Shown here: piece by piece, positions 1 through 5,857 of the stretch
Position numbering within the stretch: position 1 is the stretch's first letter
How the letters are laid out: every line of letters starts with the position of its first letter
Translations under genes and position numbers: made by a program
Assembly (NCBI GenBank): GCA_947467405.1
Contig: CANIIN010000193.1
Span: 1 to 5,857, forward strand
Length of the DNA stretch: 5,857 nucleotides
Direction of reading: 5' to 3'
From: Betaproteobacteria bacterium
GTDB lineage: Bacteria > Pseudomonadota > Gammaproteobacteria > Burkholderiales > SG8-39
Notes under the pieces: generated by a model
What the model was told of the DNA's origin: nothing
Databases searched by the model: none
The model's input: only the letters and a program-made list of their open reading frames with translations

Positions 1-824
1 ACCGGGCAGGTGCAGGTGATGTCGCCCACGGTGCGAAAGCGCACCGCGACTTCCTCGATCTGCTCGCCCTCGGCCGGCGGCGTCAGGCGCGTCACCGGCA
101 CCAAGAGGCCGTTGCGGCGGATCACCGGGCGGCGATGCGTGTAATAGATGTCCGGGACGGCGATCTTCTCGCGCTCGATGTACTGCCACACATCGAGTTC
201 GGTCCAGTTGCTGATCGGGAACACGCGCATGTGCTCGCCCTTGTGCACGCGGGTGTTGTACAGGTTCCACAGTTCGGGACGCTGGTTCTTCGGGTCCCAC
301 TGGCCGAACTCGTCGCGGAACGAGAACATGCGTTCCTTGGCGCGGGCCTTTTCCTCGTCGCGGCGCGCGCCGCCGATGGCGGCATCGAAACCGAATTCCT
401 CGATGGCTTCCAGCAGCGTGACCGACTGCGCGGCGTTGCGGCTGTCGGTTTCCTTGTGCAGGCGCACCGTGCCGCGTTTCATGGAATCCTCGACCGAGCG
501 CACCAGCAGCCGCTCGCCCAGTTCGGCGGCGCGCAGGTCGCGAAAGGCGATGACTTCGTCGAAGTTGTGGCCGGTGTCGATGTGCAGCAGCGGGAACGGG
601 AACTTGGCCGGACGGAAGGCCTTTTCCGCGAGGCGCAGCAGGATGATGGAATCCTTGCCGCCGGAGAAGAACAGTACCGGATTGGCGCATTCGCCGGCGA
701 CTTCGCGCAGGATGTGGATGGCTTCCGATTCCAGCCAGTTGAGATGGCTGCGCGTCGGCAGATCATGCAGTGCGCTCGCGGGCGGGCGCTGCGTGACGGA
801 GGTTTGTGCCGTGGCGGTGCTCAT
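1..824 (-). CDS. cysD: Sulfate adenylyltransferase subunit 2 (CysD), 3' end cut off by the window edge
   Basis: Small, catalytic subunit of ATP sulfurylase. With the GTPase CysN it makes adenosine 5'-phosphosulfate (APS) and pyrophosphate from sulfate and ATP in the cytoplasm. The visible 274 codons read as an N-type ATP pyrophosphatase. The PP-loop SGGKDS is at residues 54-59, HIDTGHNFDE at 81-90, GGARRDEEKARAKER at 151-165, and HKGEHMRVFPISNWTELDVW at 194-213. Family members are about 300-310 residues, so roughly 30-40 residues lie beyond position 1. The ATG at 824 is chosen because AGGCAGG sits 6 nt upstream and the cysH stop is only 2 nt away. The last visible residues, GDITCTCP (267-274), differ from the enterobacterial version, which I recall as about GCYPLTG; this fits a betaproteobacterial-type CysD. 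Identification is very secure. The missing tail and cysN are inferred. Confidence 0.97.
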   Translation of the reverse strand, partial: MSTATAQTSVTQRPPASALHDLPTRSHLNWLESEAIHILREVAGECANPVLFFSGGKDSIILLRLAEKAFRPAKFPFPLLHIDTGHNFDEVIAFRDLRAAELGERLLVRSVEDSMKRGTVRLHKETDSRNAAQSVTLLEAIEEFGFDAAIGGARRDEEKARAKERMFSFRDEFGQWDPKNQRPELWNLYNTRVHKGEHMRVFPISNWTELDVWQYIEREKIAVPDIYYTHRRPVIRRNGLLVPVTRLTPPAEGEQIEEVAVRFRTVGDITCTCP

Positions 825-826
825 GA

Positions 827-1591
827 TCAGCCTGCCTTCGAACGAACGAGGTTGCCTTCCGGCCCGACGTGCAGGCCGCATTCTTTTGCGCTTTCACCAA
901 ATAGCGGTTGTTCCCACCACCAGCGTCCGGCGCGCACGTCTTCGCCGGCCACCACCGGGCGCGAGCACGGCGCGCAGCCAATCGAGCGGTAGCCCTGCTC
1001 GTAGAGCGCGTTGTAGGGCACGTCGAAGGCGCGCAGGTAGGCCCACACGTCCTCTTCGCGCCAGTCGGCGAGCGGATTGAATTTCTCGATGCCGTATGCC
1101 GCATCGAAACTCTGCACCGCCACCTCGGCGCGCGTGACCGATTGTTCACGGCGCAGGCCGGTGAGCCAGGCCTTCTTGCCGGCCAGCGCACGCTTCAGCG
1201 GCTCGACCTTGCGGATGTCGCAGCAGCCCTTGCGCAGGTCCACGCTTTCGTAGAAGGCGTCGCGACCGTGCACCGTGATGTACTCGGTGACCGCAGCGGC
1301 CTGCGGGCGGTAGACGTTCACCGCGTAGCCGTACTTGCTAATGATGGCGTCGACCAGCGCCAGCGTATCGCCGTGCATGCGGCCGGTGTCGAGGGTGAAG
1401 ACTTCGATTCTGTGCTGGCCGCGCAGGATGGCGTCGGTGACCACCATGTCCTCGATGGACAGGCTGGAGGCCAGCGTCGAAGCCGGGAACTCGGCGGCGA
1501 TGCGCGCCAGCAGCGTCTTCAACGCTGCGACCTTGTCAGCCAGGGCTGGCGACAGCGCAGCGGGGGCGGGAGACAGGGAGGTTGTGCTCAT
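827..1591 (-). CDS. cysH: Assimilatory adenylyl-sulfate (APS) reductase, CysH family
   Basis: Cytoplasmic reductase that converts APS to sulfite and AMP using thioredoxin or glutaredoxin. The protein is 254 residues, the usual size. The adenylyl-sulfate binding region includes SLSIEDMV (43-50) and LDTGR (67-71). The cysteine pair KGCCDIRK (C123, C124) and SIGCAPCSRP (C206, C209) form the CC...CXXC signature of the [4Fe-4S] APS-reducing subgroup, which enterobacterial PAPS reductases lack. ECGLH (C238) carries the catalytic cysteine. Substrate APS rather than PAPS follows from that signature, so no cysC kinase is required. The ATG at 1591 is preferred because AGGA lies 6 nt upstream. An in-frame TTG at 1624 directly abuts the DUF934 stop and has no ribosome site. 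The gene lies 33 nt after DUF934 and 2 nt before cysD. Confidence 0.96.
   Translation of the reverse strand: MSTTSLSPAPAALSPALADKVAALKTLLARIAAEFPASTLASSLSIEDMVVTDAILRGQHRIEVFTLDTGRMHGDTLALVDAIISKYGYAVNVYRPQAAAVTEYITVHGRDAFYESVDLRKGCCDIRKVEPLKRALAGKKAWLTGLRREQSVTRAEVAVQSFDAAYGIEKFNPLADWREEDVWAYLRAFDVPYNALYEQGYRSIGCAPCSRPVVAGEDVRAGRWWWEQPLFGESAKECGLHVGPEGNLVRSKAG
831..837 (-). promoter_or_regulatory. Ribosome binding site of cysD, inside the end of cysH
   Basis: On the minus strand AGGCAGG lies 6 nt before the cysD ATG, within the last codons of cysH. The cysH stop TGA and the cysD ATG are separated by only two bases (TGATCATG), so the two genes are probably translationally coupled. This supports the 824 start over any internal start. 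Confidence 0.7.
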
Positions 1592-1597
1592 GATCGA

Positions 1598-1601
1598 TCC
1601 T
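1598..1601 (-). promoter_or_regulatory. Ribosome binding site deciding the cysH start
   Basis: AGGA on the minus strand ends 6 nt before the ATG at 1591. The alternative upstream TTG at 1624 would add 11 residues of poorly conserved-looking sequence and has no purine-rich stretch at the right distance, so the site supports the shorter 254-residue CysH. Confidence 0.6.
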
Positions 1602-1624
1602 GTATTTCTGGAGGTGAAGTGCAA

Positions 1625-2139
1625 TCAGCCTGCGCGGCGACGGAATAGCGGCAACGGTTGGTCCACTGACGCCTGATAGGCCAGTGGCAGTTCTTCCAGC
1701 GCCTTGATGGTGTCGTCGACGTCCTGGTCGTCGCGCAGCGCGAAGCTGTCGATGCCGCAGCGATGCATGCCCAGCACCAGGTCGCGGAACACCTCGCCGA
1801 TGGCGCGCAGTTCACCCTGGTAGCCGTAGCGCTCACGCAGCAGGCGTGCCGTGGACAGGCTGCGACCGTCGCCGAACTTGGGGAAATTCAGCGCGATTAA
1901 CGGCAGGCTCAAAGCATCGGCCGCGATGAGGTCTGCGCCCTCGTGCGCATCCAGCCACACGCCGGTGCGGCCTTGGCGTGCAAGCAGCGCGTCCTTCTGT
2001 TGTTGCCATTGCGCCAGCGGCACGATGGCGTCGCCCTCGGCTGGAACGGCGGTGAACGTGACTTCCGCCTCGCCCTCGGCGGGGACGGGTTTGAACAGCT
2101 GCCAGCTGTCGGTTGCGGCGCGGCGATTCTGGATCAATT

Positions 2140-2143
<4 letters not shown>
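1625..2143 (-). CDS. DUF934 protein, putative accessory factor of sulfite reduction
   Basis: A 172-residue soluble protein of the DUF934 family. In many proteobacteria it is encoded next to cysI and is often labelled a probable oxidoreductase of sulfite reduction, although its biochemical role is not established to my knowledge. The recognisable block is IALNFPKFGDGRSLSTARLL (83-102), followed by RERYGYQGELRAIGEVFRD (103-121) and GMHRCGIDSF (125-134). There is only one cysteine (C129), so the protein cannot be a classical iron-sulfur ferredoxin by itself. No membrane segment or signal peptide is visible. A short PAEG motif occurs twice near the N terminus (21-24 and 34-37). The ATG at 2143 overlaps the cysI TGA as ATGA and has no clear ribosome site of its own, so it is probably made by translational coupling. 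An open frame continues upstream, but there it is only an antiphase shadow of cysI. The family call is secure; the function is inference from context. Confidence 0.88.
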
Positions 2144-3882
<1,739 letters not shown>

Positions 3883-3918
3883 GGAGTCGTTATTCCGTTG
3901 GTTTTCTTGTGCTGATTC

Positions 3919-4692
3919 CTACAGAGCGAGCTTGGCCCCGATCACCACCAGCATGGTGGCGAGCAGGCCGCGCAGGACTCGTTCGGGAAGATGGTGGCCG
4001 ATGGTGCTGCCGATCCAGATGCCGGGCAGCGAACCGATCAACAGACTGGCGAGAAGTGTCCAGTTGACTGCGCCGGTTGCGGCATGGCCGAGACCGGCCA
4101 CCAGCGTAAGGGGCACGGCGTGCGCGATGTCGGTGCCGACAATGCGCACGACCGACAGATGCGGCGCGATGAACGTGAGCGCGGTCACGCCGAGCGCCCC
4201 GGCGCCCACCGATGACAGCGTAACCAGCACCCCCAGCACGGCGCCGATCGCCACGGCACAGGCCTTGGAGTGCTGGGCCACGATACGCGGGCTCTGGCGC
4301 TTCGCCACACTGCGCAGCTTCTCGCGGAACACCAGCGCCAGCGCGGTGAGGATGAGCGCGAAGCCGAGCGCCGTGCTCATGATGGCGCTCAACCTGGCAT
4401 GGTCGAAGGACAGCGTTTGCAGCAGGACGATGGTCAGCACCGCCATGGGCAGGCTGCCCAGGGCGAGGTGGCCAACCAGTTGCCACTCGATATTTCCGCG
4501 GCGCTGATGGGCCCAGATGCCGCCGGCCTTGGTGATGGCGGCATATAGCAGGTCGGTGGCGACTGCCGTGGTCGGGGCGATGCCGAAGAACAGCACCAGT
4601 AGCGGCGTCATGAGCGAACCACCGCCCACGCCGGTGATGCCGACGATGCCGCCAACCAGAAAACCCGACAGGATGTAGATGCCGTCGATCAT
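3919..4692 (-). CDS. TSUP (TauE/SafE, sulfite exporter) family membrane protein
   Basis: An integral inner-membrane protein of 257 residues with about eight hydrophobic segments, roughly at 4-26, 28-47, 72-95, 102-122, 144-163, 166-184, 188-206 and 210-256 (the last possibly two). The two-fold internal repeat typical of the family shows as GITGVGGGSLMTPLLV (18-33) against TLSSVGAGALGVTALTF (158-174), and as GSLPMAV (79-85) against GSLPGIWIGS (220-229). Family members move sulfite, sulfoacetate, taurine-derived anions or similar organosulfur compounds. Here, as first gene of a sulfate-reduction operon and 36 nt before cysI, sulfite efflux or sulfate/sulfite uptake is the natural guess, but the direction cannot be read from sequence. 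The ATG at 4692 is preferred over an in-frame GTG at 4716. The GTG lies inside a hairpin, has no ribosome site, and would add an unlikely basic leader. The ribosome site for the ATG is itself weak. Confidence 0.88.
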   Translation of the reverse strand: MIDGIYILSGFLVGGIVGITGVGGGSLMTPLLVLFFGIAPTTAVATDLLYAAITKAGGIWAHQRRGNIEWQLVGHLALGSLPMAVLTIVLLQTLSFDHARLSAIMSTALGFALILTALALVFREKLRSVAKRQSPRIVAQHSKACAVAIGAVLGVLVTLSSVGAGALGVTALTFIAPHLSVVRIVGTDIAHAVPLTLVAGLGHAATGAVNWTLLASLLIGSLPGIWIGSTIGHHLPERVLRGLLATMLVVIGAKLAL

Positions 4693-4705
4693 GTTTTGTT
4701 GCTTT

Positions 4706-4731
4706 GCAGCACGCACTTTGGCGTGTGCTGC
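4706..4731 (-). promoter_or_regulatory. Hairpin in the leader just before the TSUP start codon
   Basis: The arms GCAGCAC and GTGCTGC (4706-4712 with 4725-4731) pair perfectly over 7 bp. After one C-A mismatch, three further pairs (one a G-U) close a CAAA loop in the minus-strand RNA. The hairpin ends 13 nt before the ATG at 4692, leaving an A-rich single-stranded stretch there. It could stabilise the 5' end or affect translation. There is no U-run, so it is not a terminator. It does not resemble a sulfur-related riboswitch that I know. Confidence 0.45.
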
Positions 4732-4739
4732 TGATTGCC

Positions 4740-4768
4740 TTGACAGAGGGGAGTCGAATCATAATAAA
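4740..4768 (+). promoter_or_regulatory. Candidate sigma-70 promoter for cysB
   Basis: TTGACA at 4740-4745 matches the -35 consensus exactly. With a 17-bp spacer the hexamer AATAAA at 4763-4768 matches the -10 consensus at 4 of 6 positions. Transcription would begin near 4775, inside the first GCTTATAAC repeat, which would let a bound regulator repress its own gene. The weak -10 leaves this uncertain; TATAAC at 4776-4781 is another -10 candidate but has no good -35. Confidence 0.4.
4761..4766 (-). promoter_or_regulatory. Candidate -10 box for the TSUP-cysI-DUF934-cysH-cysD operon
   Basis: On the minus strand TATTAT (read from 4766 to 4761) matches TATAAT at 5 of 6 positions. The sequence 17 bp further upstream (4789-4784, TATTTT) is a poor -35, as expected for a promoter that needs an activator such as CysB. 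The GCTTATAAC repeats and A-tracts lie just upstream of this box, in the place where an activator would bind. Confidence 0.35.
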
Positions 4769-4772
4769 CTGT

Positions 4773-4812
4773 GCTTATAACCAAAAATAACAAAAAGTCA
4801 TAAGCTTATAAC
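4773..4812. promoter_or_regulatory. Candidate CysB operator: paired GCTTATAAC motifs flanking phased A-tracts
   Basis: GCTTATAAC occurs at 4773-4781 and again, identical, at 4804-4812, a 31-bp period or about three helical turns. Between them ATAACCAAAA (4777-4786) and ATAACAAAAA (4787-4796) form a 10-bp direct repeat with one mismatch, placing five-base A-tracts about one helical turn apart. The second copy is also part of the perfect palindrome ATAAGCTTAT (4800-4809). This arrangement fits a LysR-type binding site that bends DNA. That CysB is the binder is inference from its divergent position. Confidence 0.5.
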
Positions 4813-4814
4813 TT

Positions 4815-4819
4815 GGTGG
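4815..4819 (+). promoter_or_regulatory. Ribosome binding site of cysB
   Basis: GGTGG, followed by AAT and the ATG at 4823, gives a short three-base spacing. It is the only purine-rich stretch near the start. The downstream MNFQQLRYV is the standard N terminus of CysB proteins, which fixes the start regardless. Confidence 0.45.
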
Positions 4820-4822
4820 AAT

Positions 4823-5764
4823 ATGAACTTTCAGCAACTCCGTTACGTCCGGGAGGCCGTCCGGCAGGGTTTGAACCTGACTGAGGTAGCCAATCGCCTG
4901 TTTACCTCGCAGCCCGGCGTGTCCAAGCAGATTCGCGAGCTCGAGGACGAGTTGGGCATCGAGATCTTCGTGCGCCGCGGAAAACGGTTGGTGGCGCTGA
5001 CCGAACCGGGCAAGGCGGTGGTCAAAATCGTCGATCGGGTGCTGCTCGAGGCGGAGAACCTCAAGGAAGTCGGCCGCGAATTCAAGGACGAGCAGGCGGG
5101 AACCTTGGTGGTGGCGACCACTCACACGCAGGCGCGTTACGCGCTGCCGCGCATGGTGCCGGCGTTCAAGAAGCGCTTTCCCAAGCTGCGTCTGGTGCTG
5201 CAGCAGGGCAGTCCGCCCCATCTGGCCGAAATGGTGATTGCCGGCGATGCCGACATCGCCATCGCTACCGAGGCGCTGGACCATTACCCGCAGCTGCTGG
5301 CGTTGCCTGGCTACAGTTGGCACCACAGTGTCGTGGTGCCGGCCAATCATCCCCTGCTGAAAGCCGGCAAGCTGTCGCTGGACGAACTGGCCAAGTATCC
5401 GATCATCACTTACGACACGGCCTTTACCGGTCGCTCGCACATCGACGAGGCGTTCACGGCGCGCGGCTTGGCCACCGACATCGTACTCACCGCCATCGAC
5501 GCCGACGTGATCAAGACCTATGTCGAACTCGGTCTCGGCGTGGGCATCGTGGCCTCCATGGCCTATGAGGCCAAGCGCGACCGCAACCTGCGCGCCATCG
5601 AGGCCAGCCACCTGTTCCGGTCCAGCACCACGCGGGTGGCCATCCGCCGCGGCACCTTCCTGCGCGGTTATACCTATGCCTTCATTGAACTCTTTGCCTC
5701 ACAACTGACCAAGAACGTGATCGACAAGTCCATGGCCGGCGAGGCCGATCAGTACGATCTGTGA
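4823..5764 (+). CDS. cysB: LysR-type transcriptional regulator CysB
   Basis: Master regulator of sulfur assimilation, acting as a tetramer that activates cys genes and senses sulfate, O-/N-acetylserine or related effectors. The 313-residue protein starts MNFQQLRYV and has the winged helix-turn-helix at about 1-60 (LTEVANRLFTSQPGVSKQIR at 19-38). A linker helix spans roughly 60-90, and the periplasmic-binding-protein-like effector domain follows. The effector loop TTHTQARYALP (99-109) supplies T100, T102 and Q103, and T202 lies in AFTGRS. These are the sulfate-contacting residues known from Klebsiella CysB, in the same numbering. Enterobacterial CysB is 324 residues, so this one is slightly shorter at the C terminus. 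The close paralogue Cbl shares the effector loop and cannot be fully excluded, but the divergent sulfate-reduction operon favours CysB. It probably binds the repeats at 4773-4812. The stop codon is the first three bases of the tandem repeat that follows. Confidence 0.94.
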   Translation: MNFQQLRYVREAVRQGLNLTEVANRLFTSQPGVSKQIRELEDELGIEIFVRRGKRLVALTEPGKAVVKIVDRVLLEAENLKEVGREFKDEQAGTLVVATTHTQARYALPRMVPAFKKRFPKLRLVLQQGSPPHLAEMVIAGDADIAIATEALDHYPQLLALPGYSWHHSVVVPANHPLLKAGKLSLDELAKYPIITYDTAFTGRSHIDEAFTARGLATDIVLTAIDADVIKTYVELGLGVGIVASMAYEAKRDRNLRAIEASHLFRSSTTRVAIRRGTFLRGYTYAFIELFASQLTKNVIDKSMAGEADQYDL

Positions 5765-5831
5765 GGCGTGAGGCGTGAGGCGTGATGCGTGAGGCGTGAG
5801 GCGTAAGGCGTAAGGCGTAAGGCGTAAGCGG
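5762..5831. repeat. Heptanucleotide tandem repeat beginning at the cysB stop codon
   Basis: Nine 7-bp units plus a degenerate tenth run without gaps. Three are TGAGGCG, one is TGATGCG, two are TGAGGCG, three are TAAGGCG, and the last is TAAGCGG. The first unit supplies the TGA stop of cysB. Variants are grouped in blocks, as expected from replication slippage. Every unit begins with TGA or TAA, and since 7 is not a multiple of 3, plus-strand stops fall in all three frames. No gene, terminator or mobile-element end is visible in it. Confidence 0.95.
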
Positions 5832-5850
5832 ACCGCATGCGGGCCTGCGG

Positions 5851-5856
5851 TAGAAT
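5851..5856 (+). promoter_or_regulatory. Possible -10 box of a gene beyond the right edge
   Basis: TAGAAT matches TATAAT at 5 of 6 positions and follows the G+C-rich stretch 5833-5850, which contains the palindrome CCGCATGCGG (5833-5842). The best -35 is poor (CGGACC at 5829-5834, 16-bp spacing). The window ends one base later, so the gene it would serve is not visible. Confidence 0.3.
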
Positions 5857-5857
5857 G

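Larger units (their letters stand above)
4693..4822. promoter_or_regulatory. Divergent control region between the sulfate-reduction operon and cysB
   Basis: This 130-bp gap separates the divergent TSUP and cysB starts. Its cysB-proximal half (about 4757-4812) is strikingly A+T-rich against the G+C-rich coding sequence. It is the only intergenic region in the window large enough for promoters of the operon, and it must also serve cysB. The LysR-type regulator encoded beside it is expected to bind here, as LysR proteins commonly control a divergent neighbour and themselves. Confidence 0.8.

Noticed and set aside
135..992. Long plus-strand open frame of 285 codons over cysD and the end of cysH
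   Set aside because: It is antisense to two well-conserved genes, crosses their boundary, has no recognisable domain, and reflects the stop-poor antisense frames of G+C-rich coding DNA.
908..1648. Plus-strand open frame of 246 codons opposite cysH
   Set aside because: Antisense shadow of cysH with low-complexity composition and no ribosome site or family signature.
4775..5611. Minus-strand open frame of 278 codons opposite cysB
   Set aside because: Antisense to a clearly conserved CysB and made of His/Gln/Arg-rich shadow sequence. Its stop lies in the promoter region.
5762..5831. CRISPR array or mobile-element end
   Set aside because: The units are 7 bp with no spacers, no inverted ends and no target duplication, so it is a simple tandem repeat.
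5833..5850. Possible rho-independent terminator after cysB (CCGCA with TGCGG)
   Set aside because: The stem is short and the following bases are TAGAATG with no T-run; it is more likely part of the next promoter region.

Overview
The window holds the core of an assimilatory sulfate reduction locus. Five genes on the minus strand form a tight operon-like run. In transcription order they are a TauE/SafE (TSUP) membrane protein, cysI-type sulfite reductase, a DUF934 protein, cysH (APS reductase) and cysD (sulfate adenylyltransferase small subunit, cut by the left edge). A divergent LysR-type gene, cysB, lies on the plus strand. The high G+C coding sequence, the cysI-DUF934-cysH-cysD order and the CysB type suggest a betaproteobacterium, perhaps of the Rhodocyclales/Nitrosomonadales kind. 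The phylum-level guess is fairly safe and the order-level guess is weak.

Layout: 1-824 cysD (incomplete; cysN would be expected beyond position 1); 827-1591 cysH; 1625-2143 DUF934; 2140-3882 cysI; 3919-4692 TSUP, all minus. Positions 4693-4822 are a 130-bp A+T-rich divergent control region. It has two copies of a 9-bp motif 31 bp apart, phased A-tracts between them, candidate promoter elements facing both ways and a hairpin just before the TSUP start. cysB occupies 4823-5764 on the plus strand. A 7-bp tandem repeat starts at the cysB stop codon (5762-5831), and a -10-like box sits at the right edge.

How the genes work together: sulfate is adenylated to APS by CysD with CysN (not seen). CysH has the cysteine pattern of an iron-sulfur APS reductase, so it should make sulfite directly without APS kinase. 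CysI reduces sulfite to sulfide by six electrons. No flavoprotein CysJ is present, and CysI resembles ferredoxin-dependent NirA/SirA enzymes, so the electron donor is probably encoded elsewhere. DUF934 is translationally coupled to cysI and is the least understood part. The TSUP protein could move sulfite or sulfate across the inner membrane. CysB has the known effector-binding residues and probably controls both directions from the shared control region.

Nothing here is a wholly unknown system. The points most worth a second look are DUF934 with its coupled NirA-like reductase, the TSUP gene leading the operon, the repeat architecture of the control region, and the heptanucleotide array.
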